Source: Desmodus rotundus (taxonomy: Eukaryota > Chordata > Mammalia > Chiroptera > Phyllostomidae). From it: a stretch of 64,000 nucleotides of DNA. Position numbers and translations under genes: made by a program. Location: positions 12,381,342 to 12,445,341 of the forward strand of contig NC_071399.1 of the NCBI RefSeq assembly GCF_022682495.2, written 5' to 3'. Every line of letters starts with the position of its first letter. Within the stretch, counting starts at the first letter, position 1. Of this stretch, positions 1 through 12,900 are shown in pieces. The notes under the pieces were generated by a model that ran no database searches, had not been told where the DNA came from, and was given only the letters and a program-made list of their open reading frames with translations.

Positions 1-234
1 CTAACTGGAACCCACCCACAACTGGCCAAAATTTTATAGGTACAGTTGACTTTTAGAAGAGAAACGGAGACACAAAACCCTCATTTTGGAGATCAGCAGC
101 AAGTCTGAGACTTTTCTTTGGGTTGAATCAAATTGAACAGGTCTTCCTCACTGATGGCGCTCTCCAGTGATAGTTTAAAAAATAACAGATAAGATGGATT
201 TGCCATCAGACAGAATGATGCTCAAACCTGTGTG

Positions 235-400
235 TGGCTCACTAGAGCCTGCTGGGCAAATGACGCTGTGGGCCTCTGTTTCCCCGGCTGGTAAATGGGA
301 CACCTGTGAGGGTGAAATGCGATTCTACATGGGGAAGGACACCCCATACAGTGTCACGCACCTAAACTAACACTGCAAACATTAGGTGCCATTATTGTAG
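235..400 (+). repeat. MIR fragment
   Basis: Degenerate match to the MIR core and tail: a CCTCTGTTTCCCC..GGTAAATGGG block followed by a loose version of the TGAGGGTGAAATGCG and AGTGTCACGCACCTAA tail. Confidence 0.55.
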
Positions 401-589
401 CAGATGTTTGGAATCATAGTCCTAAAAAATTGTAATAAATATCCCTTAGATGTTAACAATCTAGATTATAAAAGCCCAGTCTGAAGTTATTATTTTGTAT
501 CTACCTGGATACAAAACTGCAGGTTAAACAGAAAAATTTTCAATCAAGACATTCCAAGAGAATTCCAGCTGGATGAGTATTCTACCCAG

Positions 590-595
590 TTTATT
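590..595 (-). promoter_or_regulatory. Candidate MICU3 polyadenylation signal
   Basis: TTTATT on the plus strand is AATAAA on the minus strand, the nearest canonical hexamer downstream of the MICU3 stop. No experimental support; longer 3' ends are common for this kind of gene. Confidence 0.4.
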
Positions 596-835
596 TTTAG
601 ATCACAACTTAATAGTGGCAAAGTAGTGCTTTGTTATAATGACTAATTCTTGAACTGAATTACTGATCTAAAATAAAATCATTTAAAAAGTAATTCTTAA
701 ACTGAATTAATGTTTCTAAAAATTAAAAATATGTTGTAGTTCTCTAAGCTATTTCCTAAATATCATAGCAGAAAAATAATTTATGGCCCTTTTGTTACTG
801 TTACTGAACAATTTTAGACAGAGAAGCTAACGTAC

Positions 836-904
836 TTATCTGCTATGAAGCTCCTTCTTCAGACAGGATTTGAAAGTGGGATATTTCTGAACTGTTTTGT
901 AACC
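836..904 (-). CDS. MICU3: MICU3 exon 14, C-terminus and stop
   Basis: The coding part is 69 nt: [20 protein letters not shown], then SR and TAA at 836-838 (about residues 509-530). The acceptor is CTTCCACAG. The single Cys corresponds, as far as I recall, to the C-terminal cysteine reported to form the disulfide with MICU1. The exon continues leftwards as 3' UTR. Confidence 0.95.
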   Translation of the reverse strand, partial: GYKTVQKYPTFKSCLKKELHSR

Positions 905-3900
905 CTGTGGAAGAGAGGATTAAAAAATGCAAATGTAAATAAAATTTATGGGGTTACAGGTATGCACTAAATAAAGAAAAAAGAAATACAACACCTAAGT
1001 GAGAAATATAGTGTCAGAGGTTTACATCATATTTTATATCTTAATTTGATCTTGCTACTCTAAAATGTTTGAAGAAGAAAAGATGATTTTCAATACATGC
1101 CCTTGAAAGGTATTTGAGCCATCATCACAAATGTTAACAACTAACCACTAGGGGGCAGTTAAGTACACAGTATCTTTACCAAGACTGCCTGGATTTTAAA
1201 AACTCTAATTAAAGATCTTTAAAAACACTGTCTAAGATGAATACTGACTTTTTACATACATAACGTTTTCTCTTTTTAAATGTATAATGCTTAGGGGTAT
1301 TCTTACTAAAGAGGGAGGGCTGCATATTCTAGCTGTTAACAGATTTTTTTTTCTTTTTCCATTTGTGACCCCATCCACAAATATGTTAGATACGTAAACA
1401 CTTAGTGACTCACACTACATTTCATTCTTTAAAACATGTTTCTGAGAAAAGGTCATTGAATTCCTCATAATTACTTTGCAGTGTAAAGTAATGAGTGGCT
1501 CACGAGACAGAAAAAGTACTGAATATGCAGTGACTTACGCACCTCCAGATGCCTAGTGGAAACCCGCATCATATCAAATGAGAAATAGTGATATTTCCTT
1601 GTACACTGACAAGTCTGCGGGCCAGTGTGCAGAATGAATTAGCCAAAAATATTTGGCAACACTTCTCTCCACAAATTGGGATGAAAAAGACATTAAACTG
1701 CTTGAATATGAAAATGTTATTAAAATTCAAATGGATTTTATATTTTAAAAAAGCATTACCTTTTATCACCTCAACTTACTTTTGAAAGTAGGTAGGGCCT
1801 TACACTTTTCTTTCAAATATAACATTTCATGTTTACATCCTTAAAAACTTATATAAATTGTTTCTGAAACTTAGATGGATTTTTTTCTTTCAGCTTAAAA
1901 AAACAGTATTCATAGGCTTGAAATTTATAGGCTTACCCGGAATCCTCTATGGAGTCTGTCTTTCATAATTCCAATAAATTCTTTATAACTTAATTGATCA
2001 TCTTTGTCAACGTCAAAAATCTTGAAGACTGTGTTCACTAAATGTGGTGAAAGTTTGAGGCCAGTGGCTACGTAGACAGCACGCTTAAATTCATCTGGAT
2101 AAATGTTACAGAAAAGGAGTAAATCATTAACATTATTTTTATAATACACCTTAATTACTAGAAAGGTTATTAAAAAGTTCTTTTATAAATATGGTCATGA
2201 TCTTATGTAACATGACTTTTCATTAATTGTGTTATCTTTTAGGGAACAAAAATAATTTGCAGTTTTAATATAAAGGGCCAAGAATAAGTATATCTTAGTT
2301 TAATAATGCAATCATATTCCATGAATATTTAATGAGCACCTACTATCAGCAACAGATACTTTAGAGGTTATTAAGATGAGTAAGTTCTCCAGAAACTTAC
2401 AGTTCTGATGGGAGATGAGATACCTGCCCAAATAACCATTACACAGGACCACACAAAAGTACCAACAAAGTGCTATGAGAATTTGGAAATGAGTGATCGT
2501 CCCTGTCTGCAGTGTGGAGTAGAGAAAGGAGAGAGAAGAGCAGTGGGTAGCAAAGGCTGCAACTTTGTATCTGAGCTGAGCCCTGAAGGATAGAAGACTT
2601 CAGCTTGGGGATGAGAGAATGACAGATGAGTCGACATGAACGAAGGCGCGGAGGGAGCAGGAGGTAGATGACGCACATTCAGAAAACAATGAGCAGTCTG
2701 GACAGGGAGGAGCTGGAGGAGCCCCGTACAAGGCCTGTGCTGAGGAACCTGTACATCCTTCACAGGCAGTTGGGGAGCTGAAGTTTTCCACAGCAGCCAT
2801 GCCACAGAAAGGTTAATAATCTGTGTTTTGGAAAGATTACTCTGTGAGTTGTCTAGGAAACACTGGAGAGGAAAGTGGGTATTGGCAGGGATACCAGCTC
2901 TGAATTAATGTGCTAGTAGTGGCAACGGGAAAGGGAGAGAGAGAGACATTCCTACTACCTGCAAGAGGACACAATTGATTTTTCCCATTCCCCACCTGCA
3001 CGAAGTGAGAGAACGACTGTGCATTCTGGACCAGGCAAGCAGACTCGTTTTCCTTTTGTGGCTGATGGGCAGGTTTACTATGGTGGTGAACGCTGGTCTG
3101 GGAAGGCAGGGTTCCCAAAGGTTTGGGTCTTAAACCACTAAAATGGGTTGAGTTGAGAAGATGCCCTATTTGAAATTCTAGACTAGGCAAAGGGTAAAGT
3201 ATGACAAATTTTCAGGTGTCTCTTCCTCAATGAAGAAATGAATGAAGCCATGTGAGGGATTCAATCTCTGTGCTTTTGGAAGAGAGATAATTAATTAGCA
3301 TTAGGATTTAGGGGCTGCAGTTGGGCTTCTCCCTAGAACTTGGCAATAAAATGACAAAACCATCCCCTCAGATTACATTTGGGAAATGGCATTTTTTAGG
3401 GGATGGCAGACATGGGTCCAATGACCTTACAGACATGAGCAGGAAGTCCTCGTGTGGCATGAGTATCTAAAAAGGACACTGCCCTGAGGGAAGAAGGCGA
3501 AGTAGTCATAGCCACAGAACCCTAGAAGAAGGACTTGACTTGGTGATCTACCTACCGGAAAGGAAAGAGCTGGTCCTGAGGTTAACATTGAGTTCTGTGA
3601 CAGCTGTATTTCTTTGTAAATTAAGCAAAACTGACATTCGACTTTATATATCATTCTTAAAATGCAGCTAATGCAGGTACACAGCTCAGAGGGGACTCTG
3701 TTAACAAAATTCAGGCTTCTGAGCCAGCAGGGACTGTGGGTTATACACGTGTCATCCTATGACGATGCCCGAGGCGTAACCAGCTGGCTTTTCTGTAAGT
3801 ACACACACCCTTCAGTGCTCCTGAGGGGCCATGCGGTTTGCTCTCTTTGCACTTTCACAGACATCTTTAACTCTTCCCCGTAATAATAATGTGAATTTAT

Positions 3901-6900
3901 TATTTATGATAATAAATTTTATTTTTATACTTGTATTTATTGAATTTATTGGGGTGACATTGGTTAATAAAATTACATAGGTTTCAGGTGTACGGTTCTG
4001 TAATACGTCATCCGTATATTGTATTGTTAATATGAAAGTTTAGCACATTTCCCTAAGCTGTGCTTAGGGAAAACGGACTGGCCATCGAAGTGCACAACAA
4101 ACTTCCAGGCAAGTTGGTGGCTACTATGATATATCTGATTAACTTGCCGTCGAAGTCCTTAGAACAATGCAGGGTTAGTATGTGCTTCTAATTTTTGAAA
4201 GATTGTTACTTACCTTGCCCTATAGAACGACTTGCAAAGTTATACATATTCAAGGCTATTGCAAAATCTTCTAGGTTGTTCAAAAACTGGAAAAATGACC
4301 TGAATTCATCAAATGTGATGCCCTATATTGTGAGAATATAAGTAAATACATTTTAGTATTGCCAAATTTATTAAAGTAAGTTACCTACACTTACTAAAAC
4401 AAATGGATGAAGCACACGCAAGTAAACATTTCCACGGCGCATTCTGAGCCTTTCTCCAATGCAGTGTAAAATTCACTCAGGTTTTCTCCTATTGCGCAGT
4501 GATGCTGTTGCTGGCAACGTTAGGTGAAAATATTTTAAAAATACCGTCCTATCAGCATGAAGTTCCAAAAACTTGCTACAATAAAAATGGATACAAAATC
4601 TTCAGTTTTGAAAACTATATTTCAGGCCTGAATTGTTTAAACCCTCTAAGTAAATATGATGATGAAGAAAAAAAGAGTTAAAGAAAACCACCTAAAATAA
4701 TGTCCCCTGTACATGTACTCCTCAAGTACAATTCAGCATTATATTATGGTCATTAACGTCTTTACAAGGACAGAGCAAAAGCAAACTCAGCTGATAGCAG
4801 CACACGTCCCCTTGTCCCTGCCGGGCCACCCCAGGGCAGCAGGAGGACGCACCGTGGCCGCACAGCTGCGGCTCTGGGAGGCCCACCTCGGGGCCCATGT
4901 GGGATCACAGAAAGGACTCTGGGATGTCCTTCACATAAATTGCCATTACTGCCACTGCTATTACTGGCCTTAAACAGGAAAGTTATTTAAAGTAAGCACC
5001 ATATACCTCAGATGATACAAATGTGGCCATGAAGAGCTGCATTTAATTAACACATTCCCAGTAAAATTAGTAATTGAAAGGAAAAGTAGACCGAAAAGAG
5101 CAGAGGGCCAAGAGCTTACTTAGGCTTACCGATTCCTGACCTGAACGGAGGGGCACAGGGAGTCTACTTTCATATAAGCCAACTACTGATTAAGGGATTA
5201 TTATCAAAATAGTATTTTTTATCAAAATAATAAGAACAAATCTTGGTATACATTATTTCCACTTCAATTATAATCCCTCTTTATTTGCAAGGAAAATCCT
5301 CCGTGTCTTTTCTCTTCACATTTTTTCCTTTCTCTCTCTTTATATTCAGGACTGGCTATTCCAAACCTGAACTCCGCTTTGTGACCCAGTCCCACTTGCC
5401 ATGTTCTGCAGACAAGAACTCAGTTAGGGACATGGGGCCAGAAGGGGCTGGTGCTGATGGGGAAGACTGGTCGCCAGGAAACCTGGTCACAGCTCTGGCT
5501 CTGAGTCAGCTCATGCTGCCACCAGCTGCCAGCAACAGTGTCTGTGTCGGGGTTCTAACACTGGTGAAAGTGAAAACCAGGAGGATGAAATATTTTTAAG
5601 CAAAGTGCAAACAAAAATGTCAATACTTTCAGGGAGAGTACTATATTTTTTTCTTTCTGCTTTGGGGCATCTAAGGAAATCTCTATCAGTTCTCTGGTTA
5701 AGCACTCGGACAGTGGAACAGAACCTTTAGTGACTGCACGTGACAGAGAATACACATGAACAACTGCCGGGGGGACTCTGATTTCCAGGGTTACTACATT
5801 ATAATATTCAAAATGTTTAGTTTTTAGCAAAAATTACAATACATACAAAGAATTAGAAAAGTTCACAGGAAAAAATAAGTCAGTAGAAATCAACTCTGAG
5901 GAAGCCCAGACTGGACTAAAAACCAAAAACTTTAAATACACAGTTTTAAATATCCTCAAAAAAGCTAAAGGAAACCATGGACAAAGAACTAAAGGAAATC
6001 AGGAAAACCATGTGTGGATAAAATAAAGGAAGAGAAATTGTAAAACAAGAAACCAAAAAAAATTCTGGAGCTGAAAAATACAATACCTGAAATGAAAAAC
6101 TGGCTAGTGACATTCAAAAGCAGATCTGAGCCAAAAGAAGAAAGAAACAGTGAACTGAAATTAGGAAAACTGAAATTACTCAGCCTGAGGAGAAGAAAAA
6201 AGAATGAAGAAAAGTGAACAGACCCTAAGGGGCCTGGGGATCCCATCCCGTGTACCAGTATATGCCTTATTGGACTTCCAGAAGGAAAAGAGAGAGAGAG
6301 GCAGAAGGAACAGTTAGATAAGTAATGGTTGAAAACCTCACAAATTTGATGAAATATGTGATTTTACACATCCAAGAAGCTCAGCAAACTCCAAATACAA
6401 GAAATGAAGGAGACCCACATGATGACACATTACACTCAAACTGTCAAAAGCCAAAGCCGAAGATAATCTTGAAAGCAGTAGGAGAAAAGTGACTCTTCAC
6501 ATAAAGAGGATCCCCAATAAGACTAAGAGCTGATTTCTCGTCAGAAACCATGGAGGCCAGAAGTGAGCAGGATACTTCAGTTGCTGAAAGACAAAATCTG
6601 TCAACCAAGAATTCTTTATGTACCAAAACTCCAAATAAGAAGGAACTCTGGAGAGTGTTATGCTAAATAAAATGAGCCAGTCAGTGAAAGACAAATACCA
6701 TATGATCTCACCTAACGTGGAACCTAATGAATAAAACATACAAATGAGCAAAAAGGAACTGGAGACATGGAAATAAAGAACAAGCTGACAGTGACCAGAG
6801 GGGTGGGGGAGGGGATAACAGGGCAAAGAAGGGGAAGGGTCGTCAAGGAACATGTATGAAGGACCCAGGGACAGAGACCATGGCGGGGAGGACTGAATGT

Positions 6901-9900
6901 GGGAGGTGGGGGGAGGACTGAATGTGGGAGGTGGGGGAGGACTGAATGTGGGAGGTGGGGGGAGGACTGAATGTGGGAGGTGGGGGAGGACTGAATGTGG
7001 GAGGTGGGGGGAGGACTGAATGTGGGAGGTGGGGGTGGGTAGAACAGGGGAGAGTAATGGGGCAAAATGGGGACAACTGTAACTGAACAACAATAAAAAA
7101 TTAAGAAATAAAAAAGAAGCTGAATTTAACCTAAAACTTTTATTTTGAAACAATTTAAATGAGAAAAATAGTTCCAAAAACAATACAAAGAGATCTCCTG
7201 CACTTTTCACCCTGGAATTCAACTTTTTGAGTTACAGATTTCTGTAAGTTTCCATAAGATGAAAGAATAAAAAAGGCAGATTCTTTAAGGCCCTAAAAAT
7301 ACCCTAATAGTTTTACATAGCTCAACTTCCAATACTTTTTTACTAGGGAAGTGTTTATGAATCAGAAAAATTCAGCTCAACATGTAATACAGATAAAAGA
7401 CTCCTAATCACAAGATGATGTAAAATTAATGGCCAAATGCAGTGAGGCCTTTTTTCTCATTCCTCAGGGGACATGGACAATTGTTAGCGCTGTCATCCTG
7501 TATCCATTTTAAACAAAGACAAGCTATTTGCAAGTTTTTCTTGGACAGATGAACTTGATCCTTGTACAAACACAAATAGAAGGCAATATATCCCAAACAC
7601 CCCATGCTTGAAGGGGTACTTGTAACACCAGTTCTATTTGGTTGCAATGATGCATTCAAAGACCACTAGATAATGCACAACTGCTCAGAACTGCCGACAA
7701 AGCACTTGCTACTAGACAAACAGACAGTCAGTTGTTCCAGGTTCTTAACCGTTCATGCCATCCAAAGTCTTTGAAAAACCTCACTTCGACTGCTGATAAG
7801 ATCACTCACTCATCAATGGCCAACTTCAAGTGACCTTTTACTACGAATATTATAGAAATGCATAAAGTGTGACTGAAGTGATGTCAACATCAACTGCTTC
7901 AGATGAGCTGATGTGTATGTAGTAGTCAAAGCATACAGCTCACCAGAATTCTCTTGAAAAATGATATTCATAATCTGAGTAAAACAATTAACCTTCATGG
8001 TTTTTAGTATACCTGAGGAAAATATGAATATCTACCCAGAATTTTAAATTGATGAATTTTTAATATTTAGCCAGAATGCTTAGAATACATAGGGAAAAAA
8101 TGAAATATATGCAAAGTATGTATCAATCCACAGATGAGAAAAAGAAAAAAGGACAGTATATTTTATCAACTTATATAATAACAAGATAATGATATAGGTA
8201 ACGACATATATATGGGGGATTAGATACCTTTTCTTCAGGTATACTGTAGCGCACATTTTCCAAAAATACCGACGTATTTTCCACATTTGTATATCGTAAA
8301 AGAATATGAGCAAAGTCTTCTTCACTGATAGTATTCATCCCATTAGAGTAGGAAAGGAATTCTATTTCTAGAACTTCTGTTTGAAGGTTATCCATGAATC
8401 TATGACAAAAATACATAAAGAATGAATGAGATAAATGAAGAGAGAAGGAAACAGATGGTACGCAGCCCCTCAGGGCTCTGGCCTCTTCATCTGTCAAATG
8501 GGCATCACCGCAGCACCCTGCAGGGCCATGAGGACACAACTGTGTGTAGTGGCCAGTGCCTGCTGCAGGGTTTCTGAGTGCACAGGAAACAGTGGTCCAG
8601 ACATCCAGACCTTCTTTATCATTCAGTAACTTCCTCCTAGACTTAGCAATAAAACCGCTGGCCTACAGGTACTGCTGGAAGTGGACGTTTGTTAAGGTGG
8701 ACGGAAACAGCAAAGAGGTATCCCTGCGCCAGATGACCCTAAAGACCTTTCTGACTTTAGCACGTTAACATTTTCTTCAATACAAATACAACAATTAAGC
8801 TCACCTATAAAAATCTTCAAAGTTCAGCTCGGCTCTTCCTTTTTTTCCAAAAAAGTGCACAAGAAGTGTAGTATCTGTTACTAAACTTGTAATGTCATCA
8901 GCACGCTTTAAAAAAATTACAATTTAAAGGTTAGCTGCAAAAAACAAACAGAACAGGGATGCCCGATATCCCCAAGGAATTTTACCAACATATAAGTATC
9001 TAAAATACAACTATACTAATATTAGAATGAAAAGCATATTAATAAATGTCATTACAGTTAAAATGAAGTTTGATATTAGACTTATGAACAAAATCTATCT
9101 TTATCCTCAAAAAATTTTTAAAATACGATGATATATTTTAGGAAGTTTTCTACCTCAAATGATGCATATAGGGTATCTATATTTTAAATTATCTAAAACA
9201 GTTGAACTCCTTCAGTAATCATCTATTTTATTTTTACTTAAGTAATTTGTAGTATAGATTTTCTTATTCAACTTGAAAATACTTTTTTTAAGATGTTCAA
9301 ATGAGGCGAATTCTTCAGATTTATTGAACATATGGGGCTGACAAAGGAATGGTCTCAAGCTCTACAAAATAACTTCCTTTACCCATGAGGTTTTTATTGT
9401 ATTGCATATTTATGGTACTTATATTTTGAAAGAGAAACTACAGTAGAATTACCTTGGAATTTACATCATCTATAATTGTTTTCAAAACAAGTCTTACATT
9501 ATTTTTTGAAAAATTCCAGAGGGTTTTTCCTTTCCCACTCAACTTGATAAACTAAGTTCCAACAAGTATATTCTTAAAATAAGTTAATTATAGTCCTTAT
9601 AAAGTTCGGTGACCTATGGGAAATCTTCATTCATTCTTTTTATGTAGCTTTATAGGTTTTTCCTTTCTTTCCCCTTCCCACCACCCTCCCTCCCTATATT
9701 TTCCCTTCCTTCTTTTTCTTCTCTTCCTTCTTCATTTGGCCATCGACTCCTATCTTAAAAACTCAGGTAAAACATGATAAATTTCACATAATTGTACCCC
9801 TCTCATATATTATCCTGGAAATACAAGAAAATTAAGAGGTCAAATAATAACTACCACTTTCTCTATTAATACATATATGAAATGTATTACTTCTTGGCCA

Positions 9901-12900
9901 GAATTCTGACAATAAGTACTCCATAAAAAATATAATAGAAAGCATATACTTCTCTATAAAGGATCAGTTGTTTTCTCCTCTCCCACACTCTAAATTTTGG
10001 TATCTTTCTTTTATATTAAAAAAAAATTCTATTGTATTTTTTCCATTACCACTTAGTACCCTTATGCCCCCTCCCTGCGCTGCAATCACCAGGCTGCTGT
10101 CTGTGTCTGTGAGTCCTTTCTCCTTTTTGCTCTGTTCCTCCACCCTCTAACCTCCCTCCACCTTAGCTGTCATCCTGCTCTCTATCCACGAGTTAGTCGC
10201 TATTTTGCTTGTTCAGTTTGTTCATTAGATTCCACTGGAGTGAAATCAGATGGTATCTTTTGATTCCTCATAGCCCTCTTTCCTATCTTCCACGAAGATA
10301 GCTATTTTATCCTTCATAACATTTATGGGATCTTTATTTCATTTCTCCCTAAACCAAATATTATTTTAACTAGTATGGTGGTCCCTTCCCCTCCCACATG
10401 TCCTCTTTAAATCCATGACACTTTTTCTAAAGTGATCTCTCTACTACATTGATTATTCACATCTCTCTTAAAAACGCCAACATGTAGGACATCTTTTGCT
10501 TTAAATTATCTAAAATTGTTGAAATTCTTAGTAATCATCTAGTCTCTTTATATTTAAATAATTTAGTTTAAGTTTTTAAAATAATCTCTGGTGTATAACC
10601 TCCTTATAATTGGTTAAAATTCAGAAGATCTCTACTATTTCTTAGTTTAGTTTGTTGACAAGTTCTAAGTATTCTCAGAAGTTGCAATAAACAAGAAGTT
10701 CCCTACAATATAACCAACTTCTTTGAAGATCTGCTTGCTAGGAGGAAAATAACACAGCCAGGAAATCAGGTGTCACATGCTATGTTTTAAATATACCTTC
10801 CTGAACAAGCCTACTATGGATGTTGAGGTGTATTAGTGGTATCAGCTTTCCAGGGCTCTGTACATGACAGTCACTGGGGTAATTTTGAGTAGTGTCCAAA
10901 AGGCACTGCTACCTTCATCAGTAGCTTTAGGTTGAGGAGGCAGACTGGTGGAATGGAAACAGCAGGATGTAAAATTAGAACACTTGGGTTCAATGACTTT
11001 TTGACCTTTATCTATCTTACCTGTAAAATGGGAATAACCCTATCTATAACAATTTTAAGAATAAAATGAGAATATGAATGTAAAAGAAATATAAAAATGT
11101 TCTTATTGGCAGTCATAAGATGCTTTGAAAAAAGGCATAAGACCTTGGTGGGGGGGATCCAATGTTAATTATATACATTCTTGTGTGATTGTATACAATC
11201 AAGTCTAATCAGTTCATTATCCATGGAACGGCTTAAACGACTAGGGGAAGGACATATTTGAGAAGGCATGCCTAAATGGAGCGCAAGAGTGAGGGCTCTA
11301 GCCAACCAGAAGTCAGCATGAGGAACTGGGGTGTCCATCTAGAAGCTAGAGGAATGGAAAGTGGGGGAAGGACAAAGTAGATAAGAGAAGGGATGGTGTT
11401 TTAGAAAAAGTTGCTCATTTCACAAATAAGCAGTAGTGTGGTGAACAAGTATGATAAGCTCAAGAGTCAGGATCTGGCTTTGAGTCCTCCTGACTTTCTT
11501 CATTATAGTTATGTGACCTTGGGGAAGTTAATGTCTCCGAGGATATGATTATCCTCAGGAATAATAAATAGTATCTACTCTAAAGGACAGTTGTGAGCAC
11601 TTGGTAACCCGTGCAAATCATTTAGCGCTATAACTGGTGTGTTGTACGTGGCCAGTAAATGCTAGCTATCACTATTTTGGCCAAATCAATGTATTTCAAG
11701 AAATTAAAAAAGGGCCAGACAAGATAGAGAAGATAATAATGTTGAAGCTTACTGTCAAAAAATAAAAAAGATTTTTACATGGTATACTTTTACTTTTTTG
11801 TTATTAAAGCCACCCATGTATGTTACATAGATCTGGGGGAAAAAAAAAAGCCTTAAAATGAGAGGTTACGGGAATACCAAAACTTAGCAAACTCAGATAA
11901 CAAAATAATGAATGCCTTCGCTAGTGATGTGCTTTACCTCAAGGCATAATACACTGAAATAAGCTGGCTTTGTTTTACACGGGTTTAAATAATGACCTCA
12001 TTCAGCCAGTTTTTCTCAGGCCCGCTGAGCTGAGCAGATCTTCATTTACAGTCTTTCATCATCAAAATCTTATTAGACTTGGGTTGCACTTATCCAGATA
12101 ATCCAGACCCAAAGAGGCATAAGAAAAAGTTTGACATTAGAGGAAAAAAAATAGAAAATGGAATGGGTGAAAACTCGCCCCTCCCTCGATGAAACAGAGT
12201 AGTGTTGGGAGTCACTGAAAACCACACCAGAGTCCCCGGTACCCTGACAGTGTTATATAACTCACATCACAGGCGGGTTGAGACAAAAATAGAGACTTTA
12301 TCCCTTTGATTCTTGTGCTCATTGTTAAAATAAAATGAATTCAGGTGTTTTCATAACAAAGCAAGAAACTGCCACAAAAGAACCCGTGGGTCGTTTATGC
12401 GAAAAGCCACTATCTAACTGTTTTGATTTAAATGTACTGTGAATTTCATCAAAAAATGCAATAAATTAGTAAATATGCATGAAATAAAAATTTGTCAAAC
12501 AATTGAAGGGTTTTAAGGATATTCTTTCAACACATTTTTATTTATTACAATGTGATAATCTTATCAAGCTCTATTCAAGGGCTGGATAGAAATCATCAAG
12601 AAATCATCAAACTCTTGATTTGTTGGTGAAGGTTCTGAATGATTTACTGAAATTTATTAAGGACAAGTAAAGTATAGAACAAACAAAAAATTTTAGTTTA
12701 TCTATAAAACTCAAAATGGTTTTTATAATTCTAGTGCTCTGAATGTATTCAACAACTGTCTGAGAGAGGCTTGTATTATGCCATCAATTTATATTGTTTT
12801 GGTTAGAAATTGACGCTGGCTGTGGCATATTCAAATTTCCATTATAGTATGGTTTTACTCTAGTTGAAAAACATCTATTGTTAGAAAAAGCTCTGGAATA

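Larger units (their letters stand above)
1..835 (-). other. MICU3 3' UTR and possibly downstream flank
   Basis: AT-rich sequence after the stop codon, read leftwards. One AATAAA polyadenylation hexamer on the minus strand lies at 590-595, about 240 nt after the stop, and would place a cleavage site near 565-580. Other variants may be used further left or outside the window. A MIR fragment occupies about 235-400, so that part is probably either long UTR or intergenic. Confidence 0.6.

Noticed and set aside
6889..7035. CRISPR-like array
   Set aside because: The units are directly adjacent with no spacers, in a mammalian L1; it is a minisatellite.
6497..7222. A 241-codon proline-rich protein frame and overlapping frames of 113 and 77 codons
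   Set aside because: They run antisense through the L1 3' UTR minisatellite; the proline runs come from the repeated C-rich strand, not from a gene.
8435..8768. Plus-strand frames in intron 10 overlapping exon 10-11 surroundings
   Set aside because: Antisense to MICU3 without domains; chance frames in slightly GC-rich sequence.
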